Source: Dehalococcoidales bacterium (lineage in GTDB: Bacteria > Chloroflexota > Dehalococcoidia > Dehalococcoidales > UBA2162). Taken from it: a stretch of 57,382 nt of DNA. The position numbers and the translations under genes are program-made. Below the pieces are notes generated by a model that was not told the origin of the DNA, searched no databases, and saw nothing but the letters and a program-made list of their open reading frames with translations. Shown here one piece after another: positions 8,304 through 17,047 of the stretch; the first letter of the stretch is position 1, and every line of letters begins with the position of its first letter. Location: contig JAFGCW010000023.1 of NCBI GenBank assembly GCA_016932435.1, forward strand, positions 1 to 57,382, given 5' to 3'.

Positions 8304-9653
8304 CTAGCGTAACGCTTCGCGACTCCTGTCTTTCATCAATAGCAGGGCAATAAGAGATATAACAAGGAAGAAGCACAGGTAGAAGGCTGGCGCCAGATTG
8401 TTTCCAGCTACCTGTATAAGCCAAGTACACACCATTGGCGTCACTCCGCCAAAAATACCAACCCCGATATTATATATTATGGAATAACTGGTAAGTCTGT
8501 ATCTGGTGGGAAACCACTCAACTAATGTAGCCGGTACTACACCAAGAGGAACAGCTACAATAATCCCAAAAAATACAAGGACCGCCAGTAGATAAAAATA
8601 ACTATCCTTGACTAAAATGAACATTGGTATGGTAAATAATAATGCAATAGTAAACGCTGTTATTAGGATTGATCTTCTCCTGATAAACTTGTCTGAAAGA
8701 ACAGCCATCATTGGAATGAGAAATATAAGTAAAAACGTAGCTAAAGTTGTAATCTGTAGCGCTTTATCTTCATCCATTCCAGCAACCGAATGAACATAGG
8801 TCGGCATATAGACTAACGGAAGATAAAAGAGCACTGTGTATCCAAGACAGAAAAGTGTTGTCTGAATCAATTCACGTCTTCCCAATTTGAATATCTCAGA
8901 AACAGGAGCTACTTCTTCATGTCTTTTTCCCCGGACAAATAAATGTGATTTTGGCATTTTTTTTGTGTAATAGACGCCAACTATTCCTAAAATAAACGCA
9001 AGAAAGAAGGGCGCACGCCATCCCCAGCTTATTAATGCTTCTTTTGGTAAAATAGTACTGACGCCGGCAGCCATTGCCGCACCTAATACCATACCTGCCA
9101 TACTGCCTATGTTTGCCAGACTGCCGAAGATACCTCGACTATCGGCAGGAGCTTCTTCTACCATATATGTGACCGACGTACTGAATTCTCCTCCAACCGA
9201 TACTCCCTGCAACAGTCTCAACAATACAAGAAGAACAGGAGCAAGCACTCCTACGCTTTGATAAGTAGGAAGCACTCCCATCAAGGCTGTGGATATCGCC
9301 ATCACCGAAGTAGAAATATAGAGTGTTGTTTTTCTTCCCTTTTTATCTCCAATACGCCCCAATAAAAAACCACCGAGTGGTCTCATAACAAAACCAGCGG
9401 CAAATACGGCGAAGGTAGACATTATTGAATTAAGATTGTTGCTGTCAGGAAAGAATAGCTGGGACATGGTCGGTACCATGTAACCATAAAGGGCGAAGTC
9501 ATACCATTCCATTATGTTGCCAACCAGCCCGGAAAGAATATTTGTCTTATTCCCGGTTAGTTTCTGGACTTCCTCACCAATTTCTTCTTCGACTTCTCTG
9601 ATAAAATGCCTTGGTTTTTTATCAAAGTTCGATTGGGTGATATTCATTGACAA
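8304..9653 (-). CDS. MFS metabolite:H+ symporter (MHS/ProP-like)
   Basis: A 449-residue permease with about 12 membrane helices. Family signatures are GNIMEWYDFALYGYM in the first helix, the loop GRIGDKKGRK, and LLRLLQGVSVGGEFSTS with MVEEAP. These place it in the metabolite:H+ symporter family, which includes ProP, KgtP and ShiA. It imports a small solute such as a compatible solute or carboxylate with protons; the substrate is not readable. The frame can begin with TTG (9653) or ATG (9647). Placement beside a proton-pumping ATPase fits a proton-driven carrier. Confidence 0.85.
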   Translation of the reverse strand: MSMNITQSNFDKKPRHFIREVEEEIGEEVQKLTGNKTNILSGLVGNIMEWYDFALYGYMVPTMSQLFFPDSNNLNSIMSTFAVFAAGFVMRPLGGFLLGRIGDKKGRKTTLYISTSVMAISTALMGVLPTYQSVGVLAPVLLVLLRLLQGVSVGGEFSTSVTYMVEEAPADSRGIFGSLANIGSMAGMVLGAAMAAGVSTILPKEALISWGWRAPFFLAFILGIVGVYYTKKMPKSHLFVRGKRHEEVAPVSEIFKLGRRELIQTTLFCLGYTVLFYLPLVYMPTYVHSVAGMDEDKALQITTLATFLLIFLIPMMAVLSDKFIRRRSILITAFTIALLFTIPMFILVKDSYFYLLAVLVFFGIIVAVPLGVVPATLVEWFPTRYRLTSYSIIYNIGVGIFGGVTPMVCTWLIQVAGNNLAPAFYLCFFLVISLIALLLMKDRSREALR

Positions 9654-9725
9654 TTACTTTCATAATCGTTTATTACGAAAAAATTAGTTATTGGGTAATA
9701 ATTTGCCAGAATTTATCCTGGCGAC

Positions 9726-10625
9726 TTATTTTCTTACTAATAAAAGTGGAGTCTTACCACTATGCAAGACTTTATCAGTAACACTACCATGTCCTGCATC
9801 GTGAAAATCCGAGCATCCCTGTGTAGACATAGCTATGACATCGAAGTCATTTCCTTCAGCGAAAAGCATTATCTCCTCGGCTGGTTTACCTGTCTTCACC
9901 TCGATTGTAGCAGTAACATCGTATCGTTTAATTTTTTCACCTGCTTTCTCTAGATAACCAATGGCTTCCTTCTTCTTGTTTACCAACTCACTCTGTGAAT
10001 AGCTAACATTTATGATTCCATCAGTGTCCGTGTATGAGTTATAAGGCTGGGTAATGATGTGAAACAAGGTAACCTTTGCTTTCAGTACAGAAGCTAGATT
10101 ACCGACATAGGAAAGCACAGTTTCGCTTTGTCTTGAACCATCAAGAGGGATAAGTATGTTTCTTATAGGTGGTCTTCTGTCTCTATCGACATTTGCTCTC
10201 ACTAATAGTACTGGTGATCGTGAAGCTCTTACTACTTTTTCGGCTACACTACCAAGAGCCCAGAGACTGATTCCCGTCCTTCCATGAGTAGCCATTATTA
10301 TCATTGCTATATTCTCATTATCTGCGTAATCTAATATCTCTTTAGCGGGGTTACTTTTCAGTATTCCCGATCCCATAATAACTGCTTTTTCCTTTTGACC
10401 TTTGTCCTCGTAGTTTTTATAATATATCTGAAAATCATTTCGGGTCTTTTCTGCTATTTCCTGTAGATAGGCTCTAAGATCTGGATGGTAAGGATCTTCA
10501 GCTGGTGAACGTACGTTAAAGAATATAATTTCATAACCAATCTTAACAGCTAATTCCTCCACATACGGTAAAACTATTTTAGACAGCTTAGAACCGTCAA
10601 GCGGTACCAGTAACTTTTCAGGCAT
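9726..10625 (-). CDS. universal stress protein with two tandem Usp domains
   Basis: A 299-residue protein made of two Usp domains (about 1-145 and 155-299). Domain 1 opens with KLLVPLDGS and carries ATHGRTG with GSVAEKVV. Domain 2 opens with NILIPLDGS and carries STQGCSD with GSVTDKVL, a degenerate G-x2-G site with Cys-Ser in place of the usual Arg-Gly/Ser. The second ATP site may therefore be weak or lost. It is the middle member of the same-strand stress block. Confidence 0.88.
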   Translation of the reverse strand: MPEKLLVPLDGSKLSKIVLPYVEELAVKIGYEIIFFNVRSPAEDPYHPDLRAYLQEIAEKTRNDFQIYYKNYEDKGQKEKAVIMGSGILKSNPAKEILDYADNENIAMIIMATHGRTGISLWALGSVAEKVVRASRSPVLLVRANVDRDRRPPIRNILIPLDGSRQSETVLSYVGNLASVLKAKVTLFHIITQPYNSYTDTDGIINVSYSQSELVNKKKEAIGYLEKAGEKIKRYDVTATIEVKTGKPAEEIMLFAEGNDFDVIAMSTQGCSDFHDAGHGSVTDKVLHSGKTPLLLVRK

Positions 10626-10676
10626 CCTATACTCCTATATTATCCTTATTGATATTAATTTCGGAAATAAACCAGA

Positions 10677-11597
10677 TCAGTGTTGCCTAACCAGGAAGAT
10701 TGGGCTTGAAACTCCATGTAGGACTTTATCGGCTACACTACCATATTCCCAGCGACCGATTCCTGATCGACCGTGAGTCGCCATAATTACAAGGTTCGGA
10801 AGGTTTCCGTGAGAATACTTGATAATCTCATCGGCGGGATTTCCCTGAAGCACCTTATAATCAACTATTAATCCATGCTGAATAAGACGTTGCTGTAATC
10901 CTTCAAGATACGTTTTCGATCCCTGTTTAAAGTGTTCTTTAGTCCTTTTTACATGTTCCTCCCAGTCTTTATAAGGGTAATCGGCTGTGACGAAGGGGTC
11001 CTCCGCAACTCGAAGTAATACTATCCTCATTTTTTCTACGCTACGCTGCTTGGCAAGCGATTCAACATGAGGGATTACCGACTCAGCCAGTTCAGACCCA
11101 TCAAGTGGAACCAGCAGAGTTCTGTTATGCCACTCTTCACGAATAATTTTTTCCGGTATGGCCGCCCTCACCAGCCAGACCGGTACCGGAGATGCTCGTA
11201 ACACTTTATCGGCTACACTCCCCATAACCCAGCGTTTCACACCGGAACGACCATGAGTTGCCATAAGAATGAAATCGACGTCATTATCTTTAGCATAACT
11301 AATGATTTCCTCAGCCGGATGGCCCGTGATAACGCTACCGGTAGCTTCGACCGCTTTGTTGCCGGACGATAGGCCTGTCGAAGAATGGACCTCTCTGGAT
11401 CCATCACTTACTTTCTCGGCAACACGTTCTATATATGCCCTGCACATAAATTCTGAATCCGAGCTACTTGGTTCGCAAACATGGATAAGTGAAACCTCAA
11501 GATCCAACCTTCCGGCAAGTTCCGTTGCATATGACAGGACTATTTCGGCTAACTCAGAACCGTCCAGCGGAATTAACATTTTTTTATACATATTCAT
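10677..11597 (-). CDS. universal stress protein with two tandem Usp domains
   Basis: A 306-residue paralogue of the neighbouring tandem Usp gene. Both halves keep a full ATP-binding signature: ATHGRSG with GSVADKVL in domain 1 (about 130-150) and the same ATHGRSG/GSVADKVL set in domain 2 (about 275-300). Both halves open with a VPLDGSELAE-type strand and loop. The near-identity of the motif blocks in the two halves suggests duplication within the protein. It lies 51 bases upstream of the next Usp gene and is probably cotranscribed with it. Confidence 0.88.
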   Translation of the reverse strand: MNMYKKMLIPLDGSELAEIVLSYATELAGRLDLEVSLIHVCEPSSSDSEFMCRAYIERVAEKVSDGSREVHSSTGLSSGNKAVEATGSVITGHPAEEIISYAKDNDVDFILMATHGRSGVKRWVMGSVADKVLRASPVPVWLVRAAIPEKIIREEWHNRTLLVPLDGSELAESVIPHVESLAKQRSVEKMRIVLLRVAEDPFVTADYPYKDWEEHVKRTKEHFKQGSKTYLEGLQQRLIQHGLIVDYKVLQGNPADEIIKYSHGNLPNLVIMATHGRSGIGRWEYGSVADKVLHGVSSPIFLVRQH

Positions 11598-11658
11598 CTC
11601 ACTGTAACTGCTACGTTATTTCCCTCGAATATAAAAAAGGATTTCTATTCAACAACGA

Positions 11659-12729
11659 CTACTGTGCTGACGGCATCTTAGTAAGCGTAAGTTCAGTTGT
11701 TTGCTTGACATTACTCCGCCAATAGGTAACGGAAATTTTCTCACCGATTTTTGACGTGTATAATTCCTCTGCCAGATCACGAGTCGATACGATATTCGTA
11801 TCATTCATCATGGTAATGACGTCCCCTTCTTTTAATCCGGATTTCTCTGCGGGGCTGCCGGTTACAATATTCGTAATCAGTACACCTTCATTAACTGCCA
11901 GACTGTAAAGACTGGCTACGAATTCATTAACTTCGGATACACCTATTCCCATCCAAGGACGCGATATTTGTCCCTTCTCTATCAGGGTATTAATAACAGG
12001 AAGCGCCTCATTGATGCTTATTGCATAACCCATGCCTTCAATACCTACCTGGGCTATCTTGATACTGTTTATGCCGATAACTTCTCCAGCCATGTTTACT
12101 AAAGGGCCACCGGAGTTTCCGGGGTTAATCGCCGCGTCAGTCTGTATAAGGCCCAGTAGCGTCTGACCAGGAGAAGCATCAAGTGATACGTCAGTGACGC
12201 TCACAATACCGGCAGTGGCACTTATTCCCTGTCCCAGGGCATTACCGATTGCAACAACGCCATCGCCTACGAGTAGTGCTGAAGAATCCCCAACCGGAAG
12301 AACCGTAAGACCTGTTGCATTAATTTTAATTACTGCTAAATCGGTAAGTGAGTCAGTACTCACCGTTTCTGCTTGATAAATACGTCCGTCACTTAAAGTA
12401 ACAGTCACGTTGTCTGAATCAGCAACAACATGATTGTTGGTAACGATATAGCCATTACTTTTAATAATCCAGCCTGAACCGGCTCCTTCTTCCTTGACAG
12501 GCTGGTTGAAATAATCATAAGTGGTGATCTCTACGTTTATCGATACCACCGACGGTCTGACTTGAGTTACGACTGTTGAAATCGTTGGTGATTCCGATGC
12601 AGCACTCACTGTAGCAGCAGATACTGACGATACCTCGTTCGAATTAACCTGTGCAGAACACGCAAACAGCCCAAACGAACTCAGGACAAGTATTACGAGT
12701 AAAAAGGTTAATATTTTTTTCACTCTCAT
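11659..12729 (-). CDS. HtrA/DegP-like trypsin-type serine protease with PDZ domain, lipoprotein
   Basis: A 356-residue secreted protease. A hydrophobic signal peptide ends in a lipobox (LFAC, Cys24), so it is probably lipid-anchored on the outer face of the membrane. The protease domain has the triad His100 (TNNHVVAD), Asp130 (LTDLAVIKI) and Ser206 (NPGNSGGPL). One PDZ domain follows (about 255-345). A low-complexity Ser/Ala/Val linker lies at about 28-55. The family degrades or refolds damaged extracytoplasmic proteins. It heads the minus-strand stress block, and an imperfect palindrome lies 61 bases upstream. Confidence 0.92.
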   Translation of the reverse strand: MRVKKILTFLLVILVLSSFGLFACSAQVNSNEVSSVSAATVSAASESPTISTVVTQVRPSVVSINVEITTYDYFNQPVKEEGAGSGWIIKSNGYIVTNNHVVADSDNVTVTLSDGRIYQAETVSTDSLTDLAVIKINATGLTVLPVGDSSALLVGDGVVAIGNALGQGISATAGIVSVTDVSLDASPGQTLLGLIQTDAAINPGNSGGPLVNMAGEVIGINSIKIAQVGIEGMGYAISINEALPVINTLIEKGQISRPWMGIGVSEVNEFVASLYSLAVNEGVLITNIVTGSPAEKSGLKEGDVITMMNDTNIVSTRDLAEELYTSKIGEKISVTYWRSNVKQTTELTLTKMPSAQ

Positions 12730-13284
12730 CCTTTTTCCTCCAGTTTCAGATTTCTCTGATAATTATCTATGTTGTATCGCGTTAATATAATTTTAGTTCT
12801 ACGAAGCTAAAATAGTTATCAAACACAAGGGGAAAAAAGTTACAAATTTATTTCATTTTGCACAACGACGTATACATCCTGTTCAGGGGTTGAGTTATAT
12901 TGCAGACTGGCCTGTGATAACGATCAGTGGACTAAGATTGAACATTTGGTTACCGGATTGAATTATGATGAATTTATCAAGTGCCGGAAAATCTTTCGAA
13001 ATTTGTTGAGACGGGAAGCAGCGAGGTTCACGTTATCAGGGCCATCATTACCAGTATTGTGGATGATATTAGATGGTTCGATAGTTCTGCGTTAAATGTA
13101 ATAGTTTTGTAATTAATTGCTGTACGTTTTTATAACAAATCAATCCTGAGCCGAATACAATAATACGAGACTATACTCAAATGTTAGATATTTTATATAC
13201 CTGAATTTTACCTGTGTAGATACGACTGATAGCCGACATTGCTGGAAGAATAAAACGATATAGTATCGGGAAGAGAAATACATC
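12730..13284. other. divergent intergenic region with a palindrome upstream of htrA-like gene
   Basis: This 555-base stretch separates the HtrA-like gene (minus) from the GH130 gene (plus). An imperfect palindrome, ATTTTAGTTC-TAC-GAAGCTAAAAT, lies at 12790-12813, where a regulator of the protease gene could bind. At about 12920-13098 one plus-strand frame is open and ends with TAA. It has no start codon with a ribosome binding site and no product I recognise, so it is at most a gene remnant. A purine-rich GGGAAGAG just before 13285 serves the GH130 gene. Confidence 0.35.
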
Positions 13285-14565
13285 ATGAGTGGAAGAAAAC
13301 GAATTCCAGCTAAATACAACAAATATCCTGAAAATAAGAAGGTTTCTATATTCGAAACGATCCGACTTAAGAGCAGTATTCCGATAATATCTGGAACACA
13401 CTCCACGAACAATACAAAGATAATTACGCCTGAAAAAAGTAAAACTGAAACAAAGAGAAACAGACCAGTACTGCCGTCCACACCGCTGACGAGATACGAG
13501 GATAATCCGCTGATCTCACCTCGTGACGATTCCTGGTGGGAATCCCGCCAGACGTTTAATCCCGCCGCCGTTCTACTGGAAGGTGAGATACACATGCTTT
13601 ACCGGGCCATTGGTGAAGATGGGATTTCTCGACTGGGATATGCTGATATCGGGGAAGGTTTCGAACTTGAAGAGAGACTGGAGTATCCAGTATATCAATA
13701 TCCGGTTAGTTTATCCGGATATTCCGTTTATTCCTATTCTTCTGGAGGTAGTTTTGGAGGTTGTGAGGATCCCCGACTTGTCCACGTTATGGGAGAAGAC
13801 AGGTTATATATGACCTATACTGCCTGTGACAGAGGTTTGAGGGTAGGATTAACCTCGATAAAGGTCAAGGATTTCCTTGAAAAAAAGTGGAACTGGGCGC
13901 CGCCAAAGTTGATCTCCGCTCCCGGAGAGATTCATAAGAACTGGGTTATATTCCCGGAAAAGCTACAGGGGAAATATGCTGTTCTGCATAGTTTAACTCC
14001 TCAAATATCAATTGCTTATCTAGATACTCTAGAATTTAAACCGGGAACCTACCTCCCAAGTTATCACTCTAATGGTAACAGTGCTGGCAGAGAGCAGTTC
14101 TGGGACAGCGTAATCAGGGGAGTTGGCCCGCCACCAATCAAGACACGTCTGGGATGGCTACTGTTTTATCATGCAATGGATCGATACGAATCCAGTAAGT
14201 ATAAAGTTGGAGCTTTACTGACAGATCTCAAAGACCCGAAGAAGGTTATCCGTTGTGCAGCTTCACCGGTCCTGGAACCGAAAGTAATCTATGAAGAAAG
14301 CGGATTTAAACCTGGAGTTGTCTACCTGACATCAGCGATTGTACGAGATGGAGAACTTATTCTCTGTTACGGGGCATCTGACAGTTATGTCTGTGTGGTC
14401 AGTTGCGAACTGGAGGAATTTCTTGATGCATTGATTAAGGGGGGACGGACAGTTTTTATTAAAACCGAGGTGCCTTCAACCTTAATTTCTCGTCGGAACA
14501 CGCGGAGGATAAAGCGGCAAAGGCATAGTCGTTATTCTTCAGAAATGACTGCAAGCATCAATTAG
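13285..14565 (+). CDS. GH130-family glycoside phosphorylase/hydrolase
   Basis: A 426-residue protein. From residue about 67 it matches the five-bladed beta-propeller of GH130, which contains beta-mannoside and related phosphorylases. Markers are DNPLISPR, the SWWESR strand, HMLYRA, GCEDPRL with the probable general acid Asp162, and KNWVIFPEK. The first 66 residues are a basic, Ser/Thr/Pro-rich extension that is not part of the usual fold, has no signal peptide and may be a wrongly extended start. The family cleaves beta-mannosidic bonds, often with phosphate; the exact sugar cannot be read. A second, broken GH130 gene follows 18 bases downstream. Confidence 0.85.
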   Translation: MSGRKRIPAKYNKYPENKKVSIFETIRLKSSIPIISGTHSTNNTKIITPEKSKTETKRNRPVLPSTPLTRYEDNPLISPRDDSWWESRQTFNPAAVLLEGEIHMLYRAIGEDGISRLGYADIGEGFELEERLEYPVYQYPVSLSGYSVYSYSSGGSFGGCEDPRLVHVMGEDRLYMTYTACDRGLRVGLTSIKVKDFLEKKWNWAPPKLISAPGEIHKNWVIFPEKLQGKYAVLHSLTPQISIAYLDTLEFKPGTYLPSYHSNGNSAGREQFWDSVIRGVGPPPIKTRLGWLLFYHAMDRYESSKYKVGALLTDLKDPKKVIRCAASPVLEPKVIYEESGFKPGVVYLTSAIVRDGELILCYGASDSYVCVVSCELEEFLDALIKGGRTVFIKTEVPSTLISRRNTRRIKRQRHSRYSSEMTASIN

Positions 14566-14583
14566 TGATGAAAAGGAGTTATC

Positions 14584-15642
14584 ATGCTTGCTCAACGGCT
14601 CGATGACAATCCAATCCTGAAACCAAAGAGGAATCACCTGTGGTAATCCGTCGCAGTTTTTAACGGATGCCCGGTACGGAAAGGCAGAGAAGTCTTCATG
14701 GCGTATCGCGCTCTGTCCCTGCCATATTATAGTGTACTCACTGATGCCACCCTTCCCGTTTCCAGTGTGGGTCTCGCAAGAAGCACAGATGGTATACATT
14801 TTTCCAGGTGCAGACGGTTTATTTTCCCGGAATACGGCTGGGAGCGCTTTGGATGTGAAGACCCCCGGGTAATAAAACTTGACGACAAGTATTATTTCTT
14901 CTATACAGCATTATCTACATGGCCACCGACCGCCGATGGGATCAAGGTAGGACTGGCACTAAGCAGAGACTTGAAGAAGGTCGATGAGAAGTACCTGGTA
15001 ACACCCTTTAACGCCAAGGCAATGGCTCTTTTCCCCGAGAAGATTAATAACAAGATATATTCAGTGCTTACCATTAATACCGACCGACCGCCGGTAAAAA
15101 TATGTCTGGCTGTCTTTGACAGGGAAGAAGATATCTGGCCGCAAGATTACTGGCGAGAATGGTACAAGAAACCAAAACTCTTCGAATTGTCTCTGAGATC
15201 CGGACAGAATGATCATTTCGAGGTTGGTGCTCCTCCCGTGAAAACAAAAGATGGCTGGCTTATGTTGTTCAGTTATATTAAAGACTATTTCTCGAAAACA
15301 AGAGGAATATTGTTCGAGGTACAGGCTGTTCTTCTGGATCCGGAAAATCCTTTAAAAATAATTGGCAGAATGGAAATACCACTATTAATTCCAGAAGAAT
15401 ACTATGAGAAATTTGGTATGATGCCCAATGTCATTTTCCCTTCCGGCGGTCTTACCAGGAAAAACTATTATCACCTGTACTACGGTGCAGCAGATACTAC
15501 TTGCTGCACCGCTTCCATAAGGCTTCCTGCATTGCTAGGAATACTCCAGAACAAGGAGCCGATAGTGAATTACCCTGTGCCAAAAGCACAGGGTAATTCA
15601 CAAACCTGGAATATCTCCTGTAAGATAAGGTTGGATATATAA
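14584..15642 (+). pseudogene. second GH130-family gene, interrupted by an in-frame TAA
   Basis: From ATG 14584 the frame gives MLAQRLDDNPILKPKRNHLW, a normal GH130 N-terminus, and then hits TAA at 14644-14646. The same frame continues without a break (SVAVFNGCPV ... MAYRALS) to 15642. Aligned with the upstream paralogue (SWWESRQTFNPAAV), the TAA sits exactly where Glu stands, so a single GAA-to-TAA change explains it. Catalytic features downstream are intact: GCEDPR, ALFPEK and the closing blade. A 314-residue product could still start at ATG 14698, but it would lack the first strand of the propeller. The last 30 residues run into the inverted repeat and the RHS remnant, so the natural end is also lost. 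Confidence 0.75.
15565..15601. repeat. perfect 16-bp inverted repeat
   Basis: GTGAATTACCCTGTGC (15565-15580) and its exact reverse complement (15586-15601) flank the 5-base loop CAAAA. It lies at the junction between the end of the GH130 remnant and the end of the convergent RHS-type frame. Neither strand has a following T run, so it is not a standard intrinsic terminator. It may be a mobile palindromic unit or part of a rearrangement junction. Confidence 0.7.
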
Positions 15643-16569
15643 TCCCCAATATGCTGGTCTGGGACCACTTTGCCATAATGGAAGATTTACATAATATCTA
15701 ACATTGTCTTTTAACCATCTCTGCTTGACATCTCCTAACTGATTGCTTAGAGTACTTCCGTCAAGAGAAAATATCAAATTAAAATCTACCGCCAACGCTT
15801 CCGTCACAGATATATTAAAATCTGCTGGTTTTGGATCGTATCCCAGTTGACGCAATACATGAAATTGAACCTGATAGTTACCACTCTCCTCCAATATTGA
15901 ATTTTCACCTTTGTCTGTATCACAAATCGCATGCCCGATCTCATGGGCAGTATTACCAATAATTATTTCTAAATGATTATTCGTTACAATATCATTACCA
16001 TATGTCGGGTTTTTATACATGTTATTTATAATAATAGTATTAGAATCCGATACGTATTCCCCACCTCCTGATGTTTGTCCGAATTTGATCGTGTATAAAG
16101 TATCGTTTTCAATAAGGTAGTTCGTTGCTTCTCCAATAATTGTACTAACTTGTGTCCAGTTATAGAATAATGCAAACATATCAGGATCACTACGTATGAC
16201 ATTACTCATACCGTTCAAGGTCCATGGATCTAAATATTGCATATTTTTATCGAAAACAATAGTTACTACGTCAGAAGAAAAACCTACAGCATGCCCACTC
16301 GGATCTATATATTTAAGTGGATTATTCAGGCAAAAGGAATACCTTTTAAAGGATTGAGGCTTTGCAGGATTAGATACTATAGTATCCGCACTGATAAACC
16401 TGCCAATCACAGGATCATAGTACCTGGCACCGTAGTAGTACAGCCCGGTATCATCGTAATGTTGGCCTGTGAAGAGCCTGTCCGTAGGCATTTCGGAAGC
16501 ACTTTCTAACCACTCTCCATAGGGATAATATTCTATACTGCTTATCTCATCTCCTTCATCATCGGTCAT
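15598..16569 (-). pseudogene. C-terminal remnant of an RHS-repeat surface protein
   Basis: The first 85 residues are a textbook RHS core end: YYGARYYDPVIGRFISADTI, then YSFCLNNPLKYIDPSGH. They are preceded by EYYPYGEW. About 230 residues of variable C-terminal domain follow, with a metallopeptidase-like HEIGH-type site in NTAHEIGHAICDTDKG, so the tip may be a zincin toxin or peptidase module. The open frame extends upstream of the ATG (HILCYVDQDRLTGTSL), as expected inside an RHS gene, but meets a stop at 16762. No YD repeats or N-terminal delivery domain are present. This is therefore the 3' part of a much larger gene, whose natural end is at 15598. Confidence 0.75.
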
Positions 16570-16629
16570 CAGTGACGTTCCGGTCAGGCGGTCCTGGTCT
16601 ACGTAGCAGAGAATATGGAGAGGTTGTAA

Positions 16630-16740
16630 GGCTATGATGCCGCAGGCATTTTCTACTTCACGATCCAGGCTGACGAAGATCTGGTACCGGGTCAGGGATA
16701 TTGGCTGGCAGTAAGCGCTGACGGAACAATATACCCGTAG
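16630..16740 (+). pseudogene. C-terminal fragment of a surface-protein gene
   Basis: A 36-codon stretch, open after TAA 16627-16629 and ending with TAG 16738-16740, encodes GYDAAGIFYF ... LVPGQGYWLAVSADG. The PG-x-GYW-V-DG pattern is typical of the last strands of repeat-rich bacterial surface proteins. It has no start codon and lies on the strand opposite the RHS frame. I read it as debris from a rearrangement at this boundary. Confidence 0.4.
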
Positions 16741-16754
16741 TGGAGGAAAGAAAC

Positions 16755-16925
16755 ATGAGTCTTAAAAAGTTAGCTACATGGAGGTTGGCAGGAGTATCGG
16801 TACTCCTGCTAATCCTGAACCTGGTCTGGACTCAGGCGCACATCAAGAGAACGTTACCAGGCACTGGTGAGGAAAGCGTCGGAAGCGGTAGCCAAACCTT
16901 TGAGCGACTAGCCGCCCTGAGATAG
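16755..16925 (+). CDS. small single-helix membrane peptide or truncated gene start
   Basis: ATG 16755 is preceded by GGAGG at 16741-16745, a good ribosome binding site nine bases away. The 56-residue product starts MSLKKLATWRLAGV and has one hydrophobic helix (about 10-28), then a polar tail ending at TAG. It looks like a signal peptide whose mature domain has been lost. The flanking sequence is gene debris. No family is recognised. Confidence 0.35.
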   Translation: MSLKKLATWRLAGVSVLLLILNLVWTQAHIKRTLPGTGEESVGSGSQTFERLAALR

Positions 16926-16985
16926 GGTACAGAATGTCGGGCACAAAACCAAGGATTGTGTGAATCCAAGAAATCATCCATTAAA

Positions 16986-17015
16986 TTGACAAATATTGGT
17001 CGGTCTACATATACT
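16986..17015 (+). promoter_or_regulatory. strong sigma-70-type promoter for the UGSC (seleno)protein gene
   Basis: A perfect -35 TTGACA (16986-16991), an 18-base spacer and TATACT (17010-17015, 5 of 6 matches) lie 32 bases before the ATG at 17048. GGAGGG at 17037-17042 is the ribosome binding site. The intact promoter and ribosome binding site argue that the gene with the internal TGA is expressed and not a decayed remnant. Confidence 0.65.
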
Positions 17016-17047
17016 CGCTCTTATATTGATGATTTTGGAGGGAATAT

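Noticed and set aside
12920..13098. Plus-strand frame with a Lys/Arg-rich translation ending at TAA, upstream of GH130
   Set aside because: It has no start codon with a ribosome binding site and no product I can name; at most it is a gene remnant.
13140..13595. 151-codon minus-strand frame over the GH130 start
   Set aside because: It overlaps a recognised GH130 gene, and the Phe/Ser/Leu-rich translation has no family features.
15565..15601. The perfect hairpin as a rho-independent terminator
   Set aside because: The stem is perfect, but no T run follows on either strand.
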